DNA of 64,000 bases from Pseudocercospora fijiensis CIRAD86 (lineage: Eukaryota; Ascomycota; Dothideomycetes; Mycosphaerellales; Mycosphaerellaceae). How positions within the stretch are numbered: position 1 is the first letter of the stretch; the number at the start of each line of letters is the position of its first letter. Below, in pieces: positions 36,023 through 47,090 of the stretch. Where the stretch lies: contig NW_006921537.1 in assembly GCF_000340215.1 (NCBI RefSeq), positions 620,001 through 684,000 on the forward strand. The letters run 5' to 3'. The position numbers were made by a program, and so were the translations under genes. The notes beneath the pieces were generated by a model. The model worked only from the letters and a program-made list of their open reading frames with translations. It had not been told where the DNA came from and ran no database searches.

Positions 36023-36219
36023 TATTAGAGCTAAAGAGGCTATACGTAATTAGTATGTAATTAGGCCGAGTAAAGCTAGGATCTTAATGCCTTAGGCAGG
36101 GCTTGGCGCTTAGCGTTAGGCTAACTAGCCTGCCTTCCTCCCTCTCCTCTTAGATCTCTATCGAATACTATACTAATTTACTACTACCCTATCTACCTGC
36201 TAATATAACCCTTCTTATA
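36023..36219 (+). repeat. Gypsy2-B 3' LTR
   Basis: 197 bp, matching 29087-29283. It starts TATTAGAGCTAAAG (TGTTAG before RIP). Target duplication GTAGT follows at 36220. Confidence 0.9.
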
Positions 36220-36224
36220 GTAGT

Positions 36225-36625
36225 AGGCCCTTTAGTAGGAGGCACTTTAGTAGGAGCTTTAGTAGGTACTTTAGTAGGCACTATACTACTAGCGTTGTCG
36301 TTGCTAGCGCTACTAGCGGTAGCACGGTTGTTGTTTTGTAATAAACCGGCTATTATAAGGGGCGATACTAATAATATATTATTAGCCCCTAAGATACGGA
36401 TATAGCGGAATTAGTAGATATCGGCCTAGTATACTTAACTTAGTATAATAGGCCGTATAGAAGGCCTTACTTAATAATTGGTACGGTTGTTTTAATAGAA
36501 TAGTACGTATAGGTCCCGTTCTTCGGGCGTAATATAGTTAAATCGATAGTTTTCGTAGCTATACCGCTAAAAGCTTAAAATAAGGACTATCTAGCTGCTG
36601 CCCTTAAAGGGTAGATCGAATACTA
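36225..36625 (-). pseudogene. Gypsy2-A gag 5' end and leader
   Basis: Continuation of Gypsy2-A beyond the Gypsy2-B insertion. Inverse match to 29290-29680. It encodes the Pro/Thr/Lys repeat stretch and the Asn/Ala/Ser-rich N-terminus of Gag, then the untranslated leader up to the 5' LTR. Confidence 0.8.
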
Positions 36626-36823
36626 TATAAGAAGAGTTATATTAGCAGGTAGATAGGATAGTAGTAGGTATAGGTAGTATTCGATAAGGAACTAGAAGGA
36701 GAGGGAGGAAGGTAGGCAAGTTAGCCTACTACTAAGCGCTAAGCCCTACCTAAGGCATCGAGACCCTAGCTTTACTCGAGCCCGGTTATATACTAATTAC
36801 GTATAACCTCTTTAGTCCTAACA
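36626..36823 (-). repeat. Gypsy2-A 5' LTR
   Basis: 198 bp, same orientation as 10341-10538. On the element strand it starts TGTTAGGACTAAAGAGG. Confidence 0.85.
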
Positions 36824-39200
36824 CTAGTATAGTATAGAAGTAGGCCCTAGAAAGGCGATCGAGGGTCTTATTAATAAGAGGGAGTAGATAGCGGTCTTTA
36901 ATAGTAATAGTATTAAGCCTACGATAGTCGATATATAGGCGTAGGCTACTATCCTTCTTTAGTACGAACAGGATAGGTATACTAGTAGGGCTATTACTAT
37001 ACCGAATACGACTATTAGCTAGGTTTTCCTCTAGGTACTTACGTAATATAGCAAGCTTACGCTTACTAAGGTTATAGAGGGGTCTAAAAGGAACCTCCTT
37101 ACTCTCTATAATATTAATCTTATAATCCGCCTCTTTAAATATAGGCAATATCGATGCTAGGTAGTGTTTGAATACATTAATATAGGTCTCTCGAATAGGC
37201 TCTAGTATACGAGCAAGCTAATTAGGGTCTATGCTATTAGGGGGCATAGGTTTATCGTTATTACTACCGAGCAGGTCGGTAGTCGGGTTAGCTAAGGCGG
37301 AGGCTAGTGTTAGATTGCTAATAAACAGGACCCTAATATTATTAGGGCACTCGCTAACATTAATGTATTTAATGTCCTCTCTCCTAGCGATTCTAAATCG
37401 CTATTATTAACTGCCTAAGTCTATAACTATAGTATAGTGCTTAAGAATAGGGTTGCTAATAACAATATCGGATAGAAGGCTATCTATATCTACTACGTAG
37501 GCAGTGAAATCTAGCAAGCGCTCGTTACCGAGGTTATCTCTTAGAACTATATAAATATAGTAGGCTCTATAGGTTAAGTGTCGAGCGTTATTAAACTAAG
37601 CAAGGACTAGTATATTAGTCCTAGGCAATTGTCGGAGGTCTAATTGCTTAGCTAAGCGATAGTTAATAAGGGCGCTAACTGAATTTCCGGGGTCTAGTAT
37701 AACCTTAGCCTTATAATTAGTATCGTACCTAGATATAAGACAGGTACGTATAATAGCTAGCATAATGTCGATAGTCTTACGCCGTATAAGGCTAATAGTT
37801 AGTACGGCGCTTACTCTTTTTTCGAAGGTTAGCCTATAGGGGTAGCGTTAGCCGCTAAGAGGTACTTTCGGTATTTAGCGGAAGTACGATTAATTCGGGC
37901 CTAATCCTTAGGTTTGTCGTATTAGCCTAGTAGATAGCTAGTACTATTATAATTAAAGCACTTCAATCCGGTTAGAATATTACCGTAGCTATTGTTATTA
38001 GTTAAGCGGTTAGCGTTGTAAGGATACGAGCCCCTTCTACGGCCCCTATTACGGCCTCCTCTATATAGCCGTCGGCTACGGCCTCTTCTACGGTCGGTAT
38101 TACTGTTCCTATTGTTAGCATTATTGTTCTAGTAGGACCCTTAGCTATTGCCTCTACGGGCACTACGATTGCCGCGGTTAGTACTAGCTAGTCGGATCCT
38201 CGATTCTAGTCGTTACTAGAGCTAAATAGCCCGTTCGGCTATTTCCACTTCGACTATAAATTAAATACATATTAGGTTGGCCTATTCGAACACACAACGG
38301 CGGTCCAATTTAAGGACTAATTCCTATCGCAATTTAGGGCGTATTTCGGAAATCTAGATAGAGTCGGTCTTAGCTAGCAAATCGTCCTCGAGGGTCTTTA
38401 AATAGGCCTTAAATAAACGAGCTAATTAATTAGTCTTTTGCTTAGCTCGAAGGTACTAGTCCTAAGCGTATTATTGCCTTAGTATAGGGTTTCTAAGGGT
38501 GTCTAGTATAATAGTTTTGTAGGTTTGCTACTAAATAGTAGTCTAATTATCGAGGGAGTCGAAATAGTTATCCTAGGTACGCTTTAGGTCTCTATTAATA
38601 TATTATATAGCATAGACGACTAACGAGTAGTTATCTAGAAGAGCCTTTAGCACGTTCCGCTAGTTAAGCTTACAGTTACGGATATAGTCGTTATATTGCT
38701 TCCGACTAGAGCTATTAAATACGGTACAGTCCTTAAGCTTAGCATCCTTCTTTTAAATAGTTAGTAAGGAAGGCCCTACTATCGGCTTAGTATTAGTTAT
38801 TAGGGCTTCCTATAGGCGGCGAATTTCGAGGAGGTTGTCCTTTAATTATTGTTCTTAACGTAAAGCAGCGAGCCTATTTTAGGTAGCTTCTTAAAGTCTC
38901 GCTACTAGCTAGAGGCTAAAGGCTAGTTAGCTATATCGACGGTTAACAATATTGCTTAGAATGTCGTTAATAGGCAATTCCGGGTTATTACTTAGAACTA
39001 TAGGTTCTTCGGCAGGTCTAGTAGTAGGCTCTTTAGTAGGAGGCACTTTAGCAGGTGCTTTAGTAGGTACTTTAGTAGGCACTGTGCTGCTAGCGTTGTC
39101 GTTGCTAGCGCTACTAGCGGTAGCACGGTTGTTGTTTCGTAATAAACCGGCTATTATAAGGGGCGACACTAATAATGTATTATTAGCCCCTAAGATACGG
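36824..39200 (-). pseudogene. Gypsy2-C gag and 5' pol (RIP-inactivated, truncated)
   Basis: The Gag N-terminus with Asn/Ala/Ser-rich and PTKVPTKAPAK repeats lies at 39169-38927. The capsid-like region and Arg-rich RRGRSRR segment (~38050-38100) follow, then the knuckle, a protease-like region and the first ~110 codons of RT with [14 protein letters not shown] (~36940-36985). RT lacks the catalytic Asp pair because the element ends first. The frame is broken by RIP-type TAG/TAA stops. Confidence 0.75.
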
Positions 39201-39426
39201 ATATAGCGGAATTAGTAGATATCGGTCTAGTATACTTAACTTAGTATAATAGGCCGTGCAGAAGGCCTTGCTTAATAATTAGTGCGGTTGTTTCGATAGA
39301 ATAGTACGTATAGGTCCCGTTCTTCGGGCGCAATATAGTTAGATTAGTCTTATTCGTAGCTATACCGCTAAAAGCTTGAAATAAGGACTATCTAGCTACT
39401 GCCCTTAAAGGGTGGATCGAATACTA

Positions 39427-39624
39427 TATAAGAAGGGTTATATTAGCAGGTAGATAGGGTAGTAGTAGGTATAGGTAGTATTTAATAGAGATCTAAGAGG
39501 AGAGGGAGGAAGGTAGGCAAGTTAGCCTAACGCTAAGCGCTAAGCCCTGCCTAAGGCACTAAGACCCTAGCTTTACTCGAGCCTAGTTATATACTAATTA
39601 CGTATAACCTCTTTAGTCCTAACA
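39427..39624 (-). repeat. Gypsy2-C 5' LTR
   Basis: 198 bp matching 36626-36823 and 10341-10538. On the element strand it begins TGTTAGGACTAAAG. Confidence 0.88.
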
Positions 39625-39985
39625 TCTACACAGTTCGAAAAAACCAAACCGGAACTAGGGAGCTAGTTCGCCGCTAGGAAACCAAACTATATACGTTTAG
39701 TAGTTCGGAAACTAAACTACTACGGGGTCTAGGCGCTCCTAGACTAAGCACAACAGCAACCGTACGTATACAACTGTCGTCGAGACCGTAAACGCGTTTA
39801 GTAAGGTAGTAGACTACCAGTTAATCGCTAAAGGTATAATAGTTTAAGAACGGTAGGTACCGAAGGAAGGCAAGTCTATTACTACTACTATTGCTACTTC
39901 CGAGTCCGAGTCCGCTTCCGAGGCAACGATACCTACTAACTATACTCTCGTTATTAGGCAAGGACAACTTCTTAATTACTATTAA
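39625..39985. other. Spacer between Gypsy2-C and the pogo fragment
   Basis: No gene is seen. It contains two related strings (CAGTTCGAAAAAACCAAACC and AGTTCGGAAACTAAACTAC, 39632-39720) that might be remnants of a transposon end. A short plus frame rich in Ser/Glu (TSESESASEAT, ~39897-39930) is unassigned. Confidence 0.4.
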
Positions 39986-41715
39986 CGAGTCTAGATATAT
40001 AACCGACGATACTATAATATATTATATCCGCTAGTTTAAGCGAAAGACGAGGCCTAAATATCTAAACGAGTAGAGGGTGCTATTATACGACAATTACGGC
40101 TCCTATTGCTTTAAGGAGTTTATAGCCTTTGTAAAGCGGTATAAGATTCAATTATAGGGCCTATAACCGTATACTTTACACTTTATATAGCCTTTAGATA
40201 TAATCCTATTCTAGGCGTATAAGTTAAGGCATAGGCAAGCGGTATTGTAAGCTATACACTATAGCATTAGCGAGTTTAGAATACCCGAGTTTATAGAGGC
40301 ACTCTTAGCTATTCGGGCTAAGACATTTACCTCTTATAATATTAGGTTAGTATTTCGAAAGACAGGCATATTCCTAATTAATAGGGAGGTCCCTTATAAG
40401 TATATTCGAGATTAGTATAGAGCTACTAACCGTAACTAGAACTAGTAAGCAATCGAGAGTGAATTGGTATAGGAAGAGGCCCGGTACGAGGAATCGCTAG
40501 TAATAGCGGAAATCGCTTAGTAGGAGTATATCGCGTTAATTAAGCAATAACGTTCTATAGAGCCTACTATTATCGATCTAGAAGGCTAGTCTCGCGCTAA
40601 CGGTCGCTACTACCTTAAGGAACTCGAGAACCTAATTGCTTAAGGCATGCTATCGTTACTACCTCGGCGAACACCGACCCCCGAATTGCCGCAATAGCTC
40701 CTAGATACTACTACTAGCCCTCGTACGATTAAGGCGTCTCGTATTGCTATATAAGCTCGTAAGGACTTCCGACGCTCTTATCTAAACCTAGCCCCGTAGG
40801 GTATATTACTATTATTACTATTATTCTACCTATTTAACCCGTTTTCCTTATTACCTATAAAAGCAGTAGAAGAGGCGTATAATATATTAGTTAACACGGC
40901 TATCTATAAAGATAAGGAATATAAGCGTAAATACTAGTCTACGAGCACTATCGAGCGAGTAAAGAAACGTTAGAAGGAATAGCCTAACCGGCTTATTCGA
41001 GTAGGTACTATTAAGGCTAACGAGTTACGCTTATAACTTACTTAGTAAGACAAGGATATAGCTATAAATAGATACTAGAAGATTCTCCGTAAGGCGGAGA
41101 GTGCTTATAATAAGGCGCGTACTTATCGATTAAAGTATAGTAAGGCCTTCCGTATTGTCTTTAATAATAATAGTAAGACTAAGTAGATAGACGTTAAGCT
41201 ATAGTCTATCGATAAGCTACTATAACGAGTCTTCGATAAGCGCCTTCTAATCTCCGACTCTACCTTAAAGAAGACTAGTAATCTATACGCTAATATTGTT
41301 AGCTATTATAGGCGAGCTACCGATACGAGTAAGAGTAGCAATATTACCTATATATAGAGTCCGATAAGGATATTATCTCTACCGAGCTACGCCTATAACT
41401 ACGACGAAGGCGACCTACTAATATAGACTAACGCTAAGACTAAGCGGCGATTAAATAGCCTATTCGCGTAAGAGCCTAATACCCGACTCGACTAGCTATA
41501 ATAAGACGAGGCACTGCTTAATAAAGATACTATATACACTATAATTTAGCCTTACTTAGTATATCCTCGCTAGCGCTAGGAGTCGGTATAGTAGAAGCGC
41601 TATTTCTACGAGCCTCCGAAGAAAACTAGTCGCTATCGAGGCGAGGTCGCTAGTAGTAAGAACAACCCTATTAAGCTAGAAGAGTCTTAAGATAGCAGTT
41701 AACTATTTAGTTAAT
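39986..41715 (+). pseudogene. pogo/Fot-type DDE_1 transposase, C-terminal half (RIP-inactivated)
   Basis: The plus frame with RIP stops taken as Gln/Trp shows LLYDNYGSY (~40078-40104), matching the DDE_1 pattern D-x-HGSH with His turned to Tyr. It continues with PYTLHFIQPLDIILF-like (~40170-40210), IRAKTFTSYNIRLVFRKTGI (~40310-40372) and a Gln/Glu-rich coiled tail. This is the second half of a Tc1/mariner-superfamily pogo transposase. The CENP-B-like DNA-binding domain and first catalytic Asp are missing on the left. The 3' ~900 bp (40780-41700) encode a basic, coiled-coil-like C-terminus longer than I expect for the family. The fragment ends next to the Gypsy3 insertion. Confidence 0.65.
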
Positions 41716-41719
41716 AATA

Positions 41720-42076
41720 TGTAAGCAAATGGGTATAGAGCAACGTATAGACACCCTCTACTAATCGCCGTAGTAGAAAGTAGAACTAAACCGTGCCTTT
41801 CTTNNNNNNNNNNNNNNNNNNNNNNNNNNNNNNNNNNNNNNNNNNNNNNNNNNNNNNNNNNNNNNNNNNNNNNNNNNNNNNNNNNNNNNNNNNNNNNNNN
41901 NNNATGCCGAGCCGGCAACTAAGCATGTCCGTACGAGCGACCGAGCTTTTCCGCGTATACGCTAAGCAGGCTTTACGCTAGCGAGACAGCATCGCAGTGT
42001 ACGTAATAACATTATATAATTGTTATATAGGCTTGCTAAGGCATAATAGGAGACTTCACTTGCTTAGGTTCTTATA
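41720..42076 (-). repeat. Gypsy3 3' LTR (contains 100-N gap)
   Basis: Matches 48456-48764 on both sides of the gap. Bases 48541-48591 (51 bp) of the other LTR correspond to the gap. Confidence 0.88.
41804..41903. other. Assembly gap, 100 N
   Basis: A run of exactly 100 N, the usual placeholder size. It lies inside the Gypsy3 left LTR, and alignment to the right LTR predicts about 51 missing bases. Confidence 0.95.
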
Positions 42077-42499
42077 ATTATCTCCTTCCCCCGGTATAGC
42101 TATCCTAGCTATAGGGCAATATAGTAAATTATACTATTTCTTATACTCTACGCTACACTTGCGCGTCTTATACGCACCTATCGCTAGGCTATAGTTGCTA
42201 GGTACGTTATAATTTACCTCGTAGTTGCTTGTTTGTTTATAGATTTAAAGCGTAGCTACTTCTAGTACTAACTAGAGGTTGCCTAAATTTCTAAGAACGC
42301 GGTAGCTACGCGAGAACGTAAGCTATCCGAAAGCGAGGCGAGTATTTAGGGCATTCGAAGCCCGCTTAAAAACTTCTTCTTTTTCTAAGCGCTCCGAATA
42401 CCCCCCGCCCGCGCTCTGCCTACTCTGCCCTCGCGCCCCCCTAGCATTACTTAAAGATTTTTCTTTTTAAACATCTATCTAAAAAAAACATTACTAGTA
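42077..42499. other. Gypsy3 region between 3' LTR and antisense ORF
   Basis: No gene is seen. Near its right end it is C/T-rich, followed by T-runs and A-runs (42410-42490: CCCCCCGCCCGCG then TTTTTCTTTTTAAAC), which looks like a core promoter for the plus-strand ORF starting at 42500. Confidence 0.4.
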
Positions 42500-42631
42500 T
42501 GTCTACCCCTTCGCGTACCTTAGGCAAGCGCGCCGTAGGCGTACCGCCTTCGATACCTACTACGCCTGCCTAGCGCCTACTAAAAGTCCTAGAGGGCTAT
42601 ACTCGTTGCTTTAGGTATATAACGGCTAATA

Positions 42632-42686
42632 GTACGTTTTCTTACCCCTTACTACGCGTACGCGCTTCGTAACTAACTCGCTTTAG
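42632..42686 (+). other. Predicted spliceosomal intron 1 of the Gypsy3 opposite-strand ORF
   Basis: GTACGT at the 5' end, AACTAACTCG branch region, TTTAG at the 3' end, 55 bp. Removal joins the exons in frame. Confidence 0.5.
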
Positions 42687-43157
42687 ATAACCTGTCTAAG
42701 CTCTATATAGGCGGCAATATAGACCCTACTACTAAGCGTAACTACGATCGCTACTGTAGTAGCTACTATACCTGCACTCCTATTACGGCACGCGCGCTAG
42801 TGTCGCTACTAGCGCGCATTCGCGCCGTACGCTCTACGCGCGACCTTTACGATCTAGACGGCTACGACTCCGTCGAGGAGTCTAACGAGGCCTTAGAGGC
42901 ACTCTAGGCTAATCTAGACGCCGTCGTCGCATATAGGTTTCTTATACGCTCCGCTTACGCTTTGTATACTAACCTCGTTATTAGTTATCCTATTTACGCT
43001 CGATACCTTTTGTATTAATAAGAATAAGGTAACCCTAGGCGGCAAAGCCCTAGTCCGTAAGGGGGCCGCTAGCGGGTCCCTTACGGATATTAACCTACTT
43101 AGTACCCTCGAGAACATCGGTACTAACTTAGCTAGCTTAGTAGAGATCGGTCGTTAG

Positions 43158-43213
43158 GTATAGTTTTTTTTGTAGCCTCGTCTTATCTGCGCTTTATATA
43201 CTAACTGTACTAG
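43158..43213 (+). other. Predicted spliceosomal intron 3 of the Gypsy3 opposite-strand ORF
   Basis: GTATAG at the 5' end, T-run, TACTAACTG branch region, TAG at the 3' end, 56 bp. Removal fuses LVEIGRQ and NLAQRVGANAV-like frames in phase 0. Confidence 0.5.
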
Positions 43214-43479
43214 AACCTCGCTTAGCGCGTCGGCGCTAACGCCGTCGCTACTATCGATACCGCTATAGGTATCGAGGCCGAGGACGAAGAGGAGGAGTCT
43301 AAGGATAAGTAGAGTAGACAGCCCGCCGTCGGCGCGCCTACGCGGCGCCTTCTTTATATATACTAGGCTAATAGGCCTTTTTTAGTAGCGAAACGAGCAC
43401 GTATCTACTATTTTTCTTAAGTTTTATTTTCTTTTGTTTTAATTACTGCCTACGCTTACGCTTCGCTTAAGCTTCGAAC

Positions 43480-46400
43480 TCGTCTAACGCTATAGAATCT
43501 TTAATATAAACAGCTAGCTCCTAAGTGTTGTATTCTTTAGGCTAACCTCGCTACTTAATAAGGTAGTACGCCTTCCGCTTTTTTATCTTCTTAGCTACGA
43601 TTGTTTCTACCTACTACTCGTTACCTTTAGCGATAGGTATACTTATCTTATACTCCTCGCTATCGCGCCTATACTAAGGCTCGAGGAGGGAAACATAGAA
43701 AACATTATAGATCTTCGTGCTTAATAGTAGTACTAGGCGGTACGCCTACGCTCCGACTGCGTCGATAATATAAAAAGGTCCTATATACTTTAGGCTAAGT
43801 TTCTTCTTTAGGACATCTAAGCTAATATTCTTTGTCGATAGCAAGACTAGGTCGCCTATACTACATATCTTAGTAGTATAGTATATATTGTATTACTTAG
43901 CCTAGTATTCTACTGCTTTCTACTAGCGTTCCGTAAGCGTTTTATATACTTTCCGTAGTCGCTCCGTAGCGTCGATAGCTACTAGTGCCCTTCCCTTAGT
44001 TAGCTCGTCCCGAGCTAGTAGCTTATTTGCGCTCGGTATTAAATTAGGGTTAAAGCCGTAGAGCATCTTAAAGGGGCTTATACGTAACGCAGGATAAACG
44101 CTATTATTATAGGCAAACTCCGCCTAAGGCAACAATTTAGCCTAATTATCCTAGTTCTCGGAGCAATAGTATCGTAGGTATTGCTCGAGGGTCTAGTTCG
44201 CGCGTTCGGTTTGCTTGTTAGTCTAAGGATAGAAGGCTATACTAAGCCTACGCTTTATATACGCTTCGAAGCAGAAGTCGCTCTAAAACTAGCTAGTAAA
44301 AAGCGATCTACGATCGCTAACAATGCCTAATAGTACTCTAAAACGCCTAATTACCTCCCTTTAAAGGATATCCGCGAGTTCTACTACTATATACTTCTTC
44401 GTCGTTAGGATAAAGAGGCTTATCTTCGTATAGCGGTCGACTATTACGAGGATCGTAGTATATACGCAGGTACCGAGCTTGCTCGGCGGGAGATCGGTAA
44501 TAAAGTCTATCGTTAATTCTTACTAAGGTCGGGTCGGTATAGATAGAGTAGCGAGCTCGCTATATAGGCGATAGCGCTTCGCCTTCGACTATTAACAAAT
44601 TCTATAGGTGCGGACATAGGCCGTAATATCCTCGGCTATCTTCGGCTAGAAGTACTTTCGGCGTATTAGGTCTATAGTCTTAGCTATACTAAAGTATCTA
44701 GCTAAAGGGTCGTCGTAGTGTATACGTATTAGCTACGTACGCAATACGTAGTCCTCGGGGATATATAGCGTATCGCCGTAGTAAATAAGGTTACTACGAC
44801 GAGAATAGCTAGGCGGGAGGTTAGAACTACTTAACGAGGCTAAGCTACCTAACGGTAAGCTTGTCTCGTATAAGCCTCCTCCTCTCGCTTGCTCTAGCTA
44901 TTACAAAGTGCGTACGAAACCAAGGATTATATTAGGCGTCTCGTAGTAGGGCCCGTTATTCCTAACGATAGTAGCCGCTACTCTTACGGGACTGCTAATA
45001 AAACTCTTGCGTTCCGCTAGCGCTATACTAGCGTCTCGTATCCCTATATATATAATAGAGATACGTTTTATAATCGGCTCGATATCCTCGGGTAGATTTA
45101 ACTATAGAGCTAGTTTCGACTACAATATAGGGAGAAGATTGTTTACCGCCTACGACTCGCTCTCGTAGTCGCTACGTCGTAAAGGCGTATCGGCTAGATT
45201 TCGTTTACTAGCCCGATATTCGATAGTAAAGTTAAAAGGTATAAGGAAGGTTACCTATCTTGCCTACCTTCCGACGAGCTACTTTATCTTTATAAAGCCC
45301 TTAAGATTAGCGTAGTCGACAACTACGCGGGTCGTATACTAAGCGCCGTCGAGGTACGGGCGCTAACACTTAAAGGACTCGACAACCGCTAAGAGCTCCT
45401 AATTATAGGTCTTATAATTCATCTTAGCTAGGACTATTTTCCGTAACTAGAAAGCAATAGGGTACTAATTCCTATCTTCGCTCTATTGTAATATAATCCC
45501 TACTAAGGCGAACGTAGAGGCATCGGTTTCGATACGTAGGGGCTTCGTAGGATTATAGTATCGCAATATCGAGGCCGAGCTAAAGGCAGCCTTTAGCTAG
45601 CGGAACGCTTGCTCCTCGCTTTCGCCCTACGGGACCTACCCTAGCTCCCGGCTATTTACGGCGCCTTTTAATAGGGCGGTTAGCGGTATAACGATTCGGG
45701 AGTAATTTAGGATAAACCTCCGATAGAAGTTATAGAATCTAAAGAAGGATTAAACCTCCTTTAGCGTTAATAGGCGAGGCTACTCGGTAATAGCGTTTAC
45801 CCTACGCTAATCTATCGATACGCCTTTGGTACTAACGATAAACCCGAGGAATTCGACTTCTTTCTTCTAGAAGGAACATTTCTTTCTGTTCGTATATAAG
45901 GCGAACTTCCGGAGCCGCGTAAGGATAGCGCGTACGTCTCGTACGTAGTCCTCTCGCGTTTTGCTATAGATAAGAATATCGTTAAGATAGACGATATAGC
46001 AAATGTTAATAAGGCTAGCTAATACTCTATTAATGTATCCTTAGAACGTAGTAGGGGCATTAGTAAGTCTAAAAGGCATTACCTTATACTCGAAGTGCCC
46101 GTACCGCGTACGGAACGTAGTCTTCTACTCGTCGCCTCGCTTAATATAGATATAGTAATATACATCCTAAAGGTCTAAGGACGTATACTATTCGGCGTCC
46201 TTAAGCCTATTAAGCGTTTCGCTAATAAGAGGCAGGGGGTAACGATTTTTAATAGTAATCTCGTTTAGCCCCCTATAATCGACGTAGAGTCTTAGACTAC
46301 TATCCTTCTTTAGTACGAATAGGATCGGCGTATCCGCCTCGCTTATACTAAGCTAGATCTAATTATTCTCTAAGGCTAAGCTTAGGTAATTACGAAGGTC

Positions 46401-47090
46401 GCTAAGCTCTCTTTCTAAAGAATAGTAGAGAGGTTTATATAGCGGCTTCGTTCCGGGGATTAGGTCGATCGTATACTCTATATCTTCGGGGAGCTTACGT
46501 CGCGCTTTAGGCGTTATAGTAAAGACGTCTTCGAAGTCTTTAAATTCTTCTAGTAAGGAGGAACCTTTAGCGATATCGCGGAGCTAGCGAACGCTAATCG
46601 TATACACGTATAGGGCGTTACGTATATCCTTCTAGAATTCCTATAGTTCCTATACGCGTATCGAACGCGCTACGGCTTCGTTCCTATAGGTCTAGGTATC
46701 TATCGAGCTATCGACGATTACCTTTTAATCGCGCCTCTAAGGCCTACTAAGAATAATATTAGGGAGGGGCATCTCGAAAGCGTAGAACACTCCGGTAGTA
46801 ATGCGTTCTTAGCCTATAGAGTCGGCGATCCGTAAGCGTAAATAATGCGCTCTATAGTAGTATCCTCGGTCGCCCTAGAAACTATCGGTACTAGGTAGTA
46901 CGGTATTAACAATCCGCTAAGGCTAGTATCGTAGAACGAATTCTTAAGATACTATATTAATATTAGTAGTATTATCTAATAAGCATTCGACGGATACTTC
47001 CCCTTCTTACGTATCGATTGCTCCGCGTACGCGTCCCGTAGGTACTACTACTACTAAGCTACTTAGTTAAGATTCCGCACCTATCCCTAG
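43480..47090 (-). pseudogene. Gypsy3 pol: protease, RT, RNase H, integrase, chromodomain (RIP-inactivated)
   Basis: In minus order: protease region (~46960-46620), then RT with [14 protein letters not shown] (~46290-46330) and VYLNDILIYS (~45960-45995). In the RT the first Asp of the catalytic pair is Asn (AAC at 45981-45983). RNase H follows (~45650-45250), the integrase (~44900-43950) with its DNA-binding core, and a C-terminal KYIGPF segment (~43800-43770). The last part is a chromodomain-like region (AYYLIKQRGQPKEYNT, ~43590-43530) whose Trp codons appear as TAG. RT and integrase enable reverse transcription and insertion; the chromodomain normally tethers the integrase to heterochromatin marks. 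Confidence 0.8.

Larger units (their letters stand above)
29087..36219 (+). mobile_element. Gypsy2-B, complete chromodomain Ty3 LTR retrotransposon nested in Gypsy2-A
   Basis: 7,133 bp with 197-bp LTRs (29087-29283 and 36023-36219) and a perfect 5-bp target duplication GTAGT (29082-29086 and 36220-36224). Gag and pol lie on the plus strand. It interrupts gag of an opposite-orientation copy of its own family. RIP has placed stops and missense changes throughout. Confidence 0.92.
10341..36823 (-). mobile_element. Gypsy2-A, chromodomain Ty3 LTR retrotransposon (minus), split by two nested insertions
   Basis: In minus orientation the element runs from its 5' LTR (36626-36823) through gag start (36225-36625), the rest of gag and pol (29081 down to 24677), the integrase/chromodomain end (12503-11790), an untranslated 3' region and the 3' LTR (10341-10538). 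Removing Gypsy1 copy II (12504-24676) and Gypsy2-B (29087-36219) reunites sequences that are contiguous in Gypsy2-B. The flanks of the two LTRs (TCTAT on the left, CTAGT on the right) do not form a target duplication, so later rearrangement is likely. All frames carry RIP stops. Confidence 0.8.
36824..39624 (-). mobile_element. Gypsy2-C, truncated Ty3 element (5' LTR, gag, protease, start of RT)
   Basis: In minus order: 5' LTR 39427-39624, leader, gag (~39200-37830), protease (~37800-37330), RT start (37148-36824). It stops inside RT, right after LDRLSRAYFYTIL, at the edge of the Gypsy2-A LTR. The missing 3' half is not found left of Gypsy2-A at 10340, so the truncation is not a simple insertion. 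The zinc knuckle (~37940-37985) reads C, Tyr, Tyr, Tyr at the metal-binding positions. Confidence 0.8.
42500..43420 (+). pseudogene. Opposite-strand spliced ORF of Gypsy3 (unknown function)
   Basis: The start ATG is at 42500 (MSTPSRTLGKRAVG). Three candidate introns have GT...AG borders and a CTAAC branch motif near the 3' end: 42632-42686 (55 bp), 42937-42984 (48 bp) and 43158-43213 (56 bp). Removing the first and third restores the reading frame exactly. The second is a multiple of three, so the frame does not test it. Exon 2 encodes a basic/aromatic stretch and ARIRAVRSTRDLYDLDGYDS. Exon 3 has KALVRKGAASGSLTDINLLST. Exon 4 has an acidic EAEDEEEESKDK tail and ends near 43419. One frameshift (~43000) and RIP stops break it. 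It lies antisense to and downstream of pol. No family recognised. Confidence 0.5.

Noticed and set aside
41703..41981. Frames spanning the N gap
   Set aside because: They are created by the 100-N placeholder within the Gypsy3 LTR.
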